Part shown: positions 53,543-64,000 of the stretch, in pieces | How positions within the stretch are numbered: position 1 is the first letter of the stretch | Layout of the letters: every line of letters starts with the position of its first letter | Source: Halomonas sp. HL-93 | GTDB taxonomy: Bacteria; Pseudomonadota; Gammaproteobacteria; Pseudomonadales; Halomonadaceae | Direction of reading: 5' to 3' | DNA length: 64,000 nt | Assembly: GCF_900086985.1 (NCBI RefSeq) | Contig: NZ_LT593974.1 | Span: forward strand, 1,116,001-1,180,000 | Translations under genes and position numbers: made by a program | The notes under the pieces: generated by a model | The model's input: the letters and a program-made list of their open reading frames with translations, nothing else | What the model was told of the DNA's origin: nothing | The model's database searches: none

Positions 53543-54723
53543 GCGTGAGTCTCCAGACAGTGACGGGTTTCCATGGCGATACGGCCTTCTTCATCCGTGG
53601 GAATGACCCACACCTGCGCCCCTTGGTGATCAGGGTTATCCAGCCTGCCTTCTTTACCGCGAATCGTGGCCTCGTTGGCTGCGTCATTCAGCGCAACGCC
53701 GAAGTGCGGCATCAGGCCAATTACTTGGCGACGTACCTGTGGTGAGTTTTCGCCGATACCGCCGGTGAAAATGACACCATCCAACTGGGGCAGCGCACAG
53801 GAAAGCCCCGCCAGTGATTTAGCAATACGGTAGCAGAATACTTCCAGCGCCAGAGTGGCGCCTGTATGGCCCTGGGCGGCGGCCTGTTCTATTTCACGCA
53901 TATCGTTGGTTAGGCCGGAAAGCCCCAGTAGCCCGCTTTGTTTATTCAGTACCTTGTCGATTTCATCCAGCGACCAGCCAAGCTGGCGATGCAAATGCGC
54001 GTGCAGGCCGGGGTCGACATCGCCGCTGCGCGTGCCCATTACCACCCCTTCCAATGGTGTTAATCCCATGCTGGTATCCAGGCTTTGGTTCTGCCACACG
54101 GCGCTGGTCGAGCAGCCGTTGCCCAGGTGCGCGGTCAGCCAGCCGCCAGCACCCCGGTCGCTCAGTTCACCGGCGCGCTGGCTAACGAAGGCGTGACTGG
54201 TGCCATGAAAGCCGTAGCGGCGAATGCCGTGCTCGGTGTAAAGCGCCTCGGGCAGCGCATAGCGGTAGGCGCGCGGCGGCAGCGTTTGATGAAAAGCGGT
54301 ATCAAACACGGCGACCTGGGGAAGCGATGGAAAGACTTGTTGTGTGGCGGTAATACCGGTCAGGTTGGCCGGGTTATGTAACGGCGCGAGGGCGGCGGTA
54401 CTTTCAATAGCGGCGATAACGTGTTCATCAATCAGGGCTGCCTGGGTAAAATGCTCGCCCCCGTGGACAATACGGTGACCAACAGCATTAGGCAGGCGGC
54501 CTTCCAAACAGTCTAGAATGGCGCTTATTGCCTGGGCATGGTCGGCGCCGGGCAACGACTTGGTAAAACGCTCACCGGCGCTGTCGTTTCCTTTAAGGCG
54601 TGCTTCGGGGCTGCCCAGGCGCTCAGCAATGCCGTCAAGACGCGCTGCCTTTGGGTCTGCATCAATAAGGGCATATTTAATTGAGGAGGAGCCGCAGTTA
54701 ATGACCAATACCGATGCGTTCAT
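53539..54723 (-). CDS. ackA: Acetate kinase
   Basis: A 394-residue ASKHA-superfamily kinase that makes ATP and acetate from acetyl phosphate or works in reverse during acetate uptake. Key blocks are [59 protein letters not shown] (catalytic His), [10 protein letters not shown] and [13 protein letters not shown]. The ATG at 54723 ([11 protein letters not shown]) was chosen because it has AAGG upstream and fits the family. The order ackA-pta is the common operon. Confidence 0.96.
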   Translation of the reverse strand: MNASVLVINCGSSSIKYALIDADPKAARLDGIAERLGSPEARLKGNDSAGERFTKSLPGADHAQAISAILDCLEGRLPNAVGHRIVHGGEHFTQAALIDEHVIAAIESTAALAPLHNPANLTGITATQQVFPSLPQVAVFDTAFHQTLPPRAYRYALPEALYTEHGIRRYGFHGTSHAFVSQRAGELSDRGAGGWLTAHLGNGCSTSAVWQNQSLDTSMGLTPLEGVVMGTRSGDVDPGLHAHLHRQLGWSLDEIDKVLNKQSGLLGLSGLTNDMREIEQAAAQGHTGATLALEVFCYRIAKSLAGLSCALPQLDGVIFTGGIGENSPQVRRQVIGLMPHFGVALNDAANEATIRGKEGRLDNPDHQGAQVWVIPTDEEGRIAMETRHCLETHA

Positions 54724-54831
54724 AAAGGGCCTTTTTGACAAAGAGATAAAGTAAAAAGTTAGACCTTAGTATAACATGTAGCAATACTGACCATCAGTTC
54801 GTTAATCTCGTTAGCCTTCTAGCTAAAATCT

Positions 54832-54851
54832 CGGCATGCTAGGCAATGCCG
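54832..54851. promoter_or_regulatory. Inverted repeat upstream of the DMT transporter gene
   Basis: CGGCAT and ATGCCG are separated by 8 bases in the 168-base region between the divergent ackA and DMT genes, about 40-60 bases before the transporter start. It is a possible operator; no regulator is known. Confidence 0.3.
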
Positions 54852-54891
54852 TTACTGCTTTCCATCATCACAAAAAGAGCCCGCTGTTACT

Positions 54892-55812
54892 ATGCAACCC
54901 CCTGCGCTCCCGTCTTTTCTTCCACGCCATCTTGCTATCCTATTATTAATGACGGTGGCGACGATGTTCGCGGCCAACCATGTCTCGGCCAGGTTAGCGT
55001 TCGATAATGGTACCGGGCTACTACTGGCGGTGCTGACCCGTTCCGGGGTGGCCTGTTTGATCCTGCTGTGCTTGGTGGTCGCTCAAAAAAAGCGTCTCTG
55101 GCTGCCGCCGGGTACTTGGCGGTGGCAGCTCGCCGTCGGGCTTTGCATCACAGTGCAGAGCGTTTGCTTGTACTCCGCCGTGGCGCGGTTGCCGGTGGTG
55201 ATTGCCTTGCTGCTAGTCAACACCTTCCCGATCCAACTGGCGCTGCTCAGTTGGGCATTAGGCGGGCCGCGACCAACGCTGCGCAGCTGCTTGATAATGG
55301 GCACAATTTTGATCGGCCTACTTGTGGTGCTCGATATACCCGCATGGTTTGCCAGTGCTGAGGGTATGGGCCCAGGCTGGTTGGCGGGTATCGGCTTTGG
55401 TTTAACGGCGGCGTTTGCCTTCGCCTGCGCGCTTTGGACCACCGAGCATAGGCTGGCAGGGGTAGGAAGTACCTTACGTAGCTTGCTTACGATGCAAACA
55501 GTGTTCATTGCCATGATCATAGGCGGCTTAGCTGGCGTGGTCCCAGGAGGTATGAGCCTGCCGGAAAACAGTCAAGGCTGGATTGGACTCACACTATTGG
55601 CAGTGTTGTATGGTTCGGCCTTTTCGATGCTGTTTATTTTTGTGCCCCGCTTGGATATGGCGCGCAACGCACCGGTGATGAACATCGAGCCCGTCGCCTC
55701 GTTAGTGATTGGTTACTTCGTCTTGGGCCAAATGCTCAGCCCTAGCCAGCTAGTCGGCGGGGCGGTGGTTGTGGGTGGAATTGTGGTGTTGAGTCTCTCC
55801 AAACAACGGTAA
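54892..55812 (+). CDS. DMT superfamily (EamA) transporter
   Basis: A 306-residue inner-membrane protein with ten predicted helices arranged as two EamA repeats of five. The segments VSARLAFDNGTGLLLAVLTRSGVACLILL and the second-repeat NAPVMNIEPVASLVIGYFVLGQMLSPSQLVGGAVVVGGIVVL are typical. Such carriers export amino acids, nucleosides or other metabolites, and the substrate here is unknown. It is upstream of, and reads in the same direction as, an HlyD/DUF2955 efflux pair, 63 bases apart, but palindromes in that gap suggest separate control. Confidence 0.9.
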   Translation: MQPPALPSFLPRHLAILLLMTVATMFAANHVSARLAFDNGTGLLLAVLTRSGVACLILLCLVVAQKKRLWLPPGTWRWQLAVGLCITVQSVCLYSAVARLPVVIALLLVNTFPIQLALLSWALGGPRPTLRSCLIMGTILIGLLVVLDIPAWFASAEGMGPGWLAGIGFGLTAAFAFACALWTTEHRLAGVGSTLRSLLTMQTVFIAMIIGGLAGVVPGGMSLPENSQGWIGLTLLAVLYGSAFSMLFIFVPRLDMARNAPVMNIEPVASLVIGYFVLGQMLSPSQLVGGAVVVGGIVVLSLSKQR

Positions 55813-55817
55813 ATTTG

Positions 55818-55865
55818 TTAGCGTGCTAATTAAATGATAAGCTAGTGATGTCATTAACACGCTAA
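55818..55865. promoter_or_regulatory. Paired operator-like palindromes upstream of the HlyD efflux gene
   Basis: TTAGCGTGCTAA (55818-55829) is itself a palindrome with a 2-base centre. TTAACACGCTAA (55854-55865) is its inverted variant (one base different when reversed). Their centres are 36 bases apart, and the second ends 10 bases before the HlyD start. The arrangement suggests a dimeric MarR- or TetR-type repressor, but none is encoded within the neighbouring genes. Confidence 0.55.
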
Positions 55866-55875
55866 TGAGTTCCGC

Positions 55876-56937
55876 ATGTCCCCCGAACAACGCTTTGCCC
55901 GCTGGGTAAAGGTGGCGATTGCCGCCTTTATCCTTGTATTTTTATATTTCCTCATCGCCGATAGCTTTATGCCCATCACTCCGGAAGCGCGGGTGATGCG
56001 CCCGGTGACGCACATTGCGCCTGAACTGAGCGCGCCTGTTAAAGAAGTTGTGGTGCGCGACCACCAACAGGTCGCAGAAGGGGACGTACTTTTCCGCTTA
56101 GACGCTGCGCCTTTTCGCGTGGCCTTGCAACAGGCGCAGCTGGATCGCGAACAAGCCCAGCAAGACAATGCCCGCTTAAAAGCTGAACTAGCCGCGGCGC
56201 GTGCCTCCCTGATGTCGGCAGAGGCGACGGCAGAGGAACGCCGCGGCGAACGTCGTCGTGGGGAAGCGCTGCTCGCACGGCAGAGCCTTTCTCGCCAGCA
56301 GTACGATCAGCAGGTTGCCGCCGAGCATACGGCGCAGTCGGCGGTGGCCTCGGCCCAGGCAGACATCGAAAGCTTGCAAGTGCAGTTGGGTGAAGAAGGC
56401 GAGGCCAATTTGCGCTTACGCAAGGCTGATAACGCCCTGAAAAAAGCACAGCTGGATATGGCGCATACCAACGTCCGAGCGGCCGAGTCGGGGGTGATAA
56501 CCAACCTACAATTGCAGGCGGGCGACTATGTGCAGGCCGGTCAGCCGGCGTTGGCATTAGTGGCTGATAAGATGGATATTATTGCCGACTTCCGGGAAAA
56601 AAGTCTCCGCCATGTGAGCTTGGGCGACTCGGTCAAGGTCGTGCTGGACGGCTGGCCGGGGCAGGTGTTTGAGGGCAAGGTCAGCGCCTTTGATGCAGGC
56701 GTCGGCGAAGGGCAAATCGCCCCGAACGGCCAACTGGCGGATATTCCGACAACGGATCGCTGGGTGCGCGATGCCCAGCGTCTGCGACTCCACGTGGCGC
56801 TAAACAAATCACTATCTGCGTTACCCGCCAGTGGTGCTCGAGCCACCGTGCAGTTGGTGCCGGGAGATCACCTGCTGGCTAAACCGTTTGCTGCACTGCA
56901 GGCGCGTTTAATCAGCTGGCTTCATATGGTGTATTGA
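55876..56937 (+). CDS. HlyD family membrane-fusion efflux protein (EmrA/AaeA-like)
   Basis: A 353-residue periplasmic adaptor. One N-terminal membrane helix (about 13-33) is followed by a lipoyl/biotinyl half (PVTHIAPELSAPVKEVVVRDHQQVAEGDVLFRLDAAPFRVALQQAQ), a helical hairpin of about 110 residues, then the second lipoyl half and a beta-barrel domain. It should link the inner-membrane DUF2955 partner, whose start codon overlaps the end region of this gene, to an outer-membrane channel. No TolC-like gene lies here. Substrate unknown; AaeAB relatives export aromatic acids. Confidence 0.92.
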   Translation: MSPEQRFARWVKVAIAAFILVFLYFLIADSFMPITPEARVMRPVTHIAPELSAPVKEVVVRDHQQVAEGDVLFRLDAAPFRVALQQAQLDREQAQQDNARLKAELAAARASLMSAEATAEERRGERRRGEALLARQSLSRQQYDQQVAAEHTAQSAVASAQADIESLQVQLGEEGEANLRLRKADNALKKAQLDMAHTNVRAAESGVITNLQLQAGDYVQAGQPALALVADKMDIIADFREKSLRHVSLGDSVKVVLDGWPGQVFEGKVSAFDAGVGEGQIAPNGQLADIPTTDRWVRDAQRLRLHVALNKSLSALPASGARATVQLVPGDHLLAKPFAALQARLISWLHMVY

Positions 56938-56939
56938 GT

Positions 56940-58028
56940 ATGGCGTTCAATAAACGTTTGGAGCGCAAGCGTGCCGTCGCCATAGAGACAACTGCTCAGC
57001 GACCCGCCGGGTTAACGGAGAACGGCCTGCGCCAATGCTTGCGAATCGCGGGTGGAGGCTCACTGGGTTTTATTATCAGCCAGTTGATGGGCTGGAATTA
57101 CGGCGTGTTCTTCACCGTTTTCCCGATGTTTTTACTGGGCATGGTGCCCATCTTGAACGGCCATATCGTGCGACAGTTTCTGGCTAACGTCTCGATCAAC
57201 GTGCTCGAAGTCAGTTTGGTCGTAGGGCTGCTCAAGCATATGCCCGTAGTGATGACGCTGGTGGTGCTGGCGATCTTCTCGTTTCGCTTTTATCTCATGG
57301 CCAAAGGCCCGCTGTTTTTGTTTGGGGCCAACGGCGTACTCACACTAAGTATTCTGCTGCACTTTGCCAGTTACCCAAGCGTCGATTTGAGCGATTTGCT
57401 GGCCAGCAATATGGTCGCCAGTGGGCTTGCCGTGTTGATTGCCATGCTGATGCACACCTTGTTTCCCGATGTGGAACCTCGCAACCCACCGCCTAGAGGC
57501 GCAAAGCCCGCTGCGCAAATTCGCCATGAAACCCTGATGGGCGGGATCACCGCGACGCTCTCCTTTGTGGTGTTCCAGGTGTTTGATTTGCAGGGCTCGC
57601 TGTCGGCCCAGATGGCGACCATTCTGGTGCTGTTCTCACTGGGATATGGCGGTGCCAAAGTATCTGCTGGCAAACGCGCGGTGGGCACGCTATTGGGCTG
57701 CAATCTGGCGCTTGCCATGCAGCTGGTGCTGTACACCCAGAGCCATCATTTTTTACTGGTGATGCTGCTCTACTGGCTGGGCCTTATGCTGTTTGCAAGG
57801 GAGCATATTCTGGAAGGCGGCGGTTCGGGTATTGGCTTTGGCGGGCTAACCACGCTGGGTATTTTATTTGGCCAGTCCCTCGGGCCCCAGCAGGATCTCG
57901 TTTACAGCGCGCTCTATCGTTTTTCGTCAATGAGCGTAGCGCTACTGGTGACGCTGTTGGTGATGGCGTGCTTGCACTTCATTCTTAATCGCTTTGCGCC
58001 TACACGCTTACCTAGTGCAGCAGCCTAA
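56940..58028 (+). CDS. DUF2955 family inner-membrane transporter (FUSC/AaeB-like)
   Basis: A 362-residue membrane protein with two sets of about five helices separated by a short cytoplasmic loop near residue 180. The pattern resembles DUF2955, a family related to the FUSC/AaeB aromatic-acid exporters that nearly always follows an HlyD adaptor gene. The ATG at 56940 follows the adaptor stop by 2 bases and has no separate ribosome site, so translational coupling is likely. The frame also opens 6 bases upstream at a TTG. Confidence 0.85.
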   Translation: MAFNKRLERKRAVAIETTAQRPAGLTENGLRQCLRIAGGGSLGFIISQLMGWNYGVFFTVFPMFLLGMVPILNGHIVRQFLANVSINVLEVSLVVGLLKHMPVVMTLVVLAIFSFRFYLMAKGPLFLFGANGVLTLSILLHFASYPSVDLSDLLASNMVASGLAVLIAMLMHTLFPDVEPRNPPPRGAKPAAQIRHETLMGGITATLSFVVFQVFDLQGSLSAQMATILVLFSLGYGGAKVSAGKRAVGTLLGCNLALAMQLVLYTQSHHFLLVMLLYWLGLMLFAREHILEGGGSGIGFGGLTTLGILFGQSLGPQQDLVYSALYRFSSMSVALLVTLLVMACLHFILNRFAPTRLPSAAA

Positions 58029-58142
58029 AAGAAGTTGAGGCAATTTTGCCGATAACGACTACGCTGATGACTAACCCACGCATGAAGTAAGCATTCACTA
58101 CAGGCGTGGTATTACCCCACTAACGGATTAGAGGTGTTTGTC

Positions 58143-58328
58143 ATGGCAAATGGTAAAGAAGACAAAGCAAAAGGCGCTGCCAACAAGGCTGCCGGTAAAG
58201 TGAAAGAAGCGGCGGGCAAAGCTACCGGCAGCGGCAAGACCGAAGCCAAAGGCAAAGCTCAACAGGCAAAGGGCGGCATCCAAAAAGGCGTGGGTGAGGC
58301 CAAGGAGAACCAAAAGAAAAAACGCTAG
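58143..58328 (+). CDS. Low-complexity CsbD-like stress protein
   Basis: A 61-residue Lys/Ala/Gly-rich protein. It contains repeats of the form K-x-x-A-A-G-K-x-K-x-A-x-G-K (ANKAAGKVKEAAGKATGSG, TEAKGKAQQAKGG), the signature of CsbD-like proteins, but with more repetition than the csbD at 23.4 kb. Basic charge (many Lys) makes it resemble histone H1-like or LEA-type stress proteins as well. The ATG at 58143 has GAGGTG upstream. An in-frame start at 58134 would have no site. A strong hairpin follows. Confidence 0.8.
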   Translation: MANGKEDKAKGAANKAAGKVKEAAGKATGSGKTEAKGKAQQAKGGIQKGVGEAKENQKKKR

Positions 58329-58345
58329 CCGTATAACACTGACAC

Positions 58346-58371
58346 CAACAGGGGGCTTCGGCCCCCTGTTG
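58346..58371. terminator. Hairpin with UUCG tetraloop after the CsbD-like gene
   Basis: An 11-bp perfect stem CAACAGGGGGC/GCCCCCTGTTG capped by TTCG, the very stable UUCG tetraloop. Only TTT follows (58375-58377), so termination may be weaker than the stem suggests. Confidence 0.7.
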
Positions 58372-58470
58372 ACGTTTAACACCGTGAAGCTTGATCCAGC
58401 GCAATATGGCGCGTTGCCTTCTGTGCCGTAATGGTGAGGAATTTCGACTTCCCGACTGAGGAGACGTGCC

Positions 58471-59550
58471 ATGCCTGCCATGATGAAAGCGGCCATTTTT
58501 GTCGAGCCCGGCCGCATCGAGATTGATGACAAACCCATTCCTGAGATCGGCCCCAATGATGCCTTGATGCGCGTGACCACGACGACGATCTGCGGCACCG
58601 ACGTGCATATCCTCAAAGGCGAGTACCCGGTGGAGCGCGGCCTGACCATCGGCCACGAGCCGGTGGGCGTTATCGAAAAGCTGGGCGCCAACGTTCAGGG
58701 CTACCAGGAAGGCCAGCGGGTGATTGCCGGGGCGATCTGCCCGAGCTTTACCTCCTATGGCTGCCAGGACGGTTGCGCCTCGCAGGATGGCGGCCACCAT
58801 AGCCACGGCTACAAGCCGATGGGCGGCTGGCGCTTTGGCAATACCATCGACGGCGCACAGGCAGAATATCTGTTGGTGCCCGATGCCCAGGCCAATCTCT
58901 CGCCGGTGCCGGATGGCCTGACCGACGAACAAGTGCTGATGTGCCCAGATATTATGTCGACCGGCTTTGCCGGTGCCGAAGCCGGGGGTATCAAAATCGG
59001 TGACACGGTAGTGGTCTTCGCCCAAGGCCCGATTGGCCTTTGCGCGACGGCGGGGGCGAGGCTGCGAGGCGCAGGGATGATCATTGCGGTAGACGGCGTG
59101 GATGAACGCTTGGCTATCGCCAAGCAGATGGGCGCCGACGTAACGCTGGATTTCCGTAAGGTCGACGTAGTGGATGAAATCCTCAAGCTCACCGGTGGGC
59201 GCGGTGTCGACGTTGCCATCGAAGCCCTCGGCCTGCAGCAGACCTTCGAGTCTGCCCTGCGCGTACTAAAACCCGGCGGAACGCTATCCAGCCTCGGCGT
59301 TTACTCTGAAGACCTGACGATTCCGCTGGGTGCCTTCTGCGCGGGCCTGGGTGACCACAAGATCATTACCTCGCTGTGCCCCGGCGGCAAAGAGCGCATG
59401 CGTCGGCTGATGAGCATCATCGCCGCCGGTCGGTTGGATCTTGGCCCCATGGTCACCCACCGCTACGCGCTTGAGAACATCGTCGATGCCTATGATCTCT
59501 TCTCCCATCAGCGCGACGGCGTGCTGAAAGTAGCACTTGAGGTTTCCTGA
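58471..59550 (+). CDS. Zinc-dependent alcohol dehydrogenase, secondary-alcohol type (CbADH-like)
   Basis: A 359-residue medium-chain dehydrogenase. Likely catalytic zinc ligands are C41 (TTICGTDVHI), H62 with E63 (GHEPVG) and D160 in CPDIMSTGFAGAE. A Cys-His-Asp site is the clostridial secondary alcohol dehydrogenase pattern. The Rossmann fold begins with VVVFAQGPIGLCATAGARLRGA, and VDGVDERLAIAKQMGA follows. The usual four-cysteine structural zinc loop is incomplete, with Cys at 90, 98 and 102. The C-terminal SLCPGGKERM also fits the secondary ADH group. GAGGAG precedes the ATG by 7 bases. Confidence 0.9.
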   Translation: MPAMMKAAIFVEPGRIEIDDKPIPEIGPNDALMRVTTTTICGTDVHILKGEYPVERGLTIGHEPVGVIEKLGANVQGYQEGQRVIAGAICPSFTSYGCQDGCASQDGGHHSHGYKPMGGWRFGNTIDGAQAEYLLVPDAQANLSPVPDGLTDEQVLMCPDIMSTGFAGAEAGGIKIGDTVVVFAQGPIGLCATAGARLRGAGMIIAVDGVDERLAIAKQMGADVTLDFRKVDVVDEILKLTGGRGVDVAIEALGLQQTFESALRVLKPGGTLSSLGVYSEDLTIPLGAFCAGLGDHKIITSLCPGGKERMRRLMSIIAAGRLDLGPMVTHRYALENIVDAYDLFSHQRDGVLKVALEVS

Positions 59551-59588
59551 GTATCAGGCACCGCATAAAACAACGAGGCTATTAAACG

Positions 59589-59632
59589 AAAAACCCGCTA
59601 ACGGTCATCTGTATAACCGTCAGCGGGTTTTA
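59589..59632. terminator. Bidirectional intrinsic terminator
   Basis: AAAACCCGCTAACGGT/ACCGTCAGCGGGTTTT with one internal mismatch and a 10-base loop, flanked by A and T runs. It separates the alcohol dehydrogenase gene from the convergent lipoprotein gene. Confidence 0.88.
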
Positions 59633-59658
59633 TTGCTGGCGGCAATAGCCGCTAGGTC

Positions 59659-61338
59659 TTATTCCAATTCCGCCGAAAAACTCATTTCGACCCCTGCATC
59701 ATCGACTCGGAGCCAGTACTCCATATTCTTGTAGATATCAGCATACTGCCTGACGGCGTCAATATCAGACGCTGACACCTCGTCGGAAGAAACCTGCTCC
59801 ATGACATCGGCCAGCGAATGATAAAACTCACTAGTCAGGTGACCATGAAGCAGTAGGTCTTGCTCTGAAGCAGGGGCTTCCAGCGCTTTCTGCAGTGAGG
59901 CCGGGTCGCTGATGTCAGCGCCCAGGGCAATGGCATTGTTAGACATAGCAGCATGCAGTGCCGGTGTTTCTGGAGGTAGCATCATGCTTTCGATTTGCTT
60001 GGCGTCTCCGCCTGGTTCAAGTTCCAGAGCCCCTAGTTCAGGCACGAAGGCGCTTGCGGTAGTCACCAGCCCCATAGGGTTCGGGGAGGCAAGGGTCAGA
60101 ATACCGCTGCCGCTGGGTTCGCCATTGGTCATTGTCAGACTGTCGATGCGAGCCCTCAAACCTGATAGCGCTGAACCAATCATCATGGTGGCCGGGTTGT
60201 TCATCGCCGTGTTGATTTCGCTCCAGGCGCTGTTCAGGTCCTGCAGCTCATCACAGCTGAAGGGGTTCTGACGCACTTGCTGAGCATATTGCTGAACCGT
60301 CTGAAGCAGTAACGGTAAATTCAGGCCCATGCCGATGCTGGCCATACCGTCAGTGCTGCCGAGACCTGGAACCTGGGTCGTCAGGGCGCGCAGGTCGCTG
60401 ACAATCTCTTCATCGGTTTCCAGAATGACATTCATCTCCATGCGGTCTTGGTTGTACTCACGCATGCCCATAACGAGGCCGGGGAAGCGGCTGGTGATGC
60501 GGTCAATATCAGCCTGACAGGCAGACAGATCCAATTGCTCTGCCTCAACGGCGTCCATCAATGCCTGAGTACCTGCATGGGAAGGAGAGCTGAGCTCATT
60601 AAGCAGGCGTGAAAAGTCGACCTCCCCGGCGCCATAAGGGGTAAAGTCATGGCGCTGCTCAAGTTCTGCCAGCGCGCCAGAATCTTCGAGGTTACTGTCA
60701 GGCAAATCGCTACCCAGTACCTGCGCCATCAACTCGTCACTGGCGTCCTGCGGCACGATAGATATCAGTAACTGCTGGTCAATAATGGCCAGGATCGCCT
60801 TGACCGGTGCCTCAGGTGTCAGCACCCAGTAGTCCGTGCCGTTGGTAGTGGCCGTGCTGGGAGTGATCTCTGCCTTGGTCAGGATACGCTGAAGCGTTTC
60901 GCGAAACGCTTCTTCATCCTGCAGTTGCATGCGCAACACAGGCAGGATGCCCAGCCCATAGAAGGCGACCTGGGGGCTCATCTTCAGGCCCAGGGCATGC
61001 ACATCCTCCAGTGATTCAACACCTACCAGTTCTTCACCCATGGCGATTAACAGCGCCCCCAGCGCATGCTGCACTTTATCGTCTTCTAGCTCGGGCAGTG
61101 TGTCGCGCAGTTCATCCAGATCAGACTCAAGACTCGACATAGGCTGCATGCGCTGAAAGAGATCAAAGGCCTCCTGTTCAGGCATGGTGTCACTTGAGGC
61201 CATGAAGTAGGGAGAATCGGCCGGGATATAACTCAGTGTCGATGCCTCCTTGGCTGACTCTTTATCATCGCTGCAGCCGCTGAGCAGGCCTGCGCTGACC
61301 AGGGCCAGGGTAACCGCCAGGGAAAGTTGGGTTTTCAT
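59659..61338 (-). CDS. Large uncharacterised lipoprotein
   Basis: A 559-residue protein that I do not recognise firmly. A lipobox (LLSGC, lipidated C22) closes a clear signal peptide, and residues DDKES just after it (Asp at +2) may favour inner-membrane retention. The mature chain is acidic, repetitive in helical segments, and has a pattern that resembles DUF3352-like proteins: LSYIPADSPYFMASSD near the start and several Met/Leu-rich helices with small strands between. No catalytic motif is visible. It is expressed alone from its own promoter region, where a Fur-like sequence occurs. Confidence 0.8.
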   Translation of the reverse strand: MKTQLSLAVTLALVSAGLLSGCSDDKESAKEASTLSYIPADSPYFMASSDTMPEQEAFDLFQRMQPMSSLESDLDELRDTLPELEDDKVQHALGALLIAMGEELVGVESLEDVHALGLKMSPQVAFYGLGILPVLRMQLQDEEAFRETLQRILTKAEITPSTATTNGTDYWVLTPEAPVKAILAIIDQQLLISIVPQDASDELMAQVLGSDLPDSNLEDSGALAELEQRHDFTPYGAGEVDFSRLLNELSSPSHAGTQALMDAVEAEQLDLSACQADIDRITSRFPGLVMGMREYNQDRMEMNVILETDEEIVSDLRALTTQVPGLGSTDGMASIGMGLNLPLLLQTVQQYAQQVRQNPFSCDELQDLNSAWSEINTAMNNPATMMIGSALSGLRARIDSLTMTNGEPSGSGILTLASPNPMGLVTTASAFVPELGALELEPGGDAKQIESMMLPPETPALHAAMSNNAIALGADISDPASLQKALEAPASEQDLLLHGHLTSEFYHSLADVMEQVSSDEVSASDIDAVRQYADIYKNMEYWLRVDDAGVEMSFSAELE

Positions 61339-61396
61339 CGTGTACTCATTCCTTGAATAGTTTTGGTTTTAGATGGTTTATTGATCTAATTAATCA

Positions 61397-61415
61397 GCAA
61401 ATGATAATAATACAC
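61397..61415 (-). promoter_or_regulatory. Weak Fur-box-like sequence upstream of the lipoprotein gene
   Basis: GCAAATGATAATAATACAC matches the Fur 19-base consensus at about 13 positions. It lies 59 bases upstream of the start codon. The surrounding DNA is AT-rich, so chance is possible. Confidence 0.3.
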
Positions 61416-61445
61416 TAAGTTTTCTTTATTACCTTCTCCTTAAGT

Positions 61446-61481
61446 AAAAAGTGACTCTCGAGATTTGTTAAGACTCAAGAG
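61446..61481 (-). terminator. Terminator after thiC
   Basis: On the minus strand CTCTTGAG and CTCGAGAG pair with one mismatch around an 11-base loop, followed by TCAC and TTTTT (61450-61446). It starts about 27 bases after the thiC stop. Confidence 0.5.
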
Positions 61482-61507
61482 CCACATTCCATCGCTAGGC
61501 CGCTACG

Positions 61508-64000
<2,493 letters not shown>

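Overview
The window looks like chromosomal DNA from a halophilic or marine gammaproteobacterium, most likely Halomonas or a close relative. This is inferred from gene content and protein character: tripartite tricarboxylate transport, CsbD and PRC-barrel stress proteins, a cytochrome bo3 operon, Tsx plus NupC nucleoside uptake, and a DUF2955 efflux pair. I see no rRNA, tRNA, insertion sequence, prophage or CRISPR array, so most of it is core or lightly accessory chromosome. Genes at both edges are cut: an ABC exporter on the left and a TenA protein on the right.

Layout. 1-8.4 kb: a minus-strand transport and catabolism block (two ChrA-type half proteins, TctC-TctB-TctA, a gamma-glutamyltransferase without a signal peptide, then an ABC exporter), with a GntR/FCD regulator facing away. 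8.4-11.5 kb: DUF1415, GNAT, luciferase-like flavin oxidoreductase and SDR genes. 11.5-14.6 kb: nitrate transporter NarK followed by a NIT-ANTAR antiterminator (NasR type), preceded by a sigma-54 promoter match and a leader containing a hairpin that fits the ANTAR target. 14.6-20.1 kb: patatin-like lipase and three envelope enzymes (two L,D-transpeptidase-fold proteins and an M23 endopeptidase). 20.6-26.6 kb: LysR regulator with a glutathionyl-hydroquinone reductase-type GST, PRC-barrel and CsbD stress proteins, a DEAD-box RNA helicase with a long upstream region, and endonuclease V. 26.6-29.6 kb: two class-I glutamine-amidotransferase-fold enzymes flanking thiol peroxidase, the second next to an amidoligase. 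29.8-36 kb: large MscS channel, two J-domain-related proteins, an unrecognised 468-residue membrane protein, and a CBS-BON protein.

36-45.4 kb: a class V aminotransferase, then a seven-gene nucleoside salvage operon read tsx-nupC-deoC-deoA-deoB-deoD-cdd, with deoR divergent. Two tandem sites resembling the E. coli DeoR operator lie in the divergent region, one covering a TATAAT box. A branched palindromic repeat sits between deoB and deoD. 45.7-50.6 kb: cyoABCDE. 50.7-54.7 kb: a Yip1-domain protein and ackA-pta. 54.9-59.6 kb: a DMT exporter, an HlyD/DUF2955 efflux pair with operator-like palindromes, a second CsbD-like protein, and a zinc alcohol dehydrogenase. 59.7-64 kb: a large unknown lipoprotein, then thiC preceded by a tenA-family gene.

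The strongest regulatory observations are the sigma-54/ANTAR arrangement at narK-nasR and the DeoR operators. The least explained protein systems are the amidoligase plus C26-peptidase pair and the cluster of J-like proteins with the 468-residue membrane protein beside the MscS channel. No completely new system can be demonstrated from sequence reading alone.
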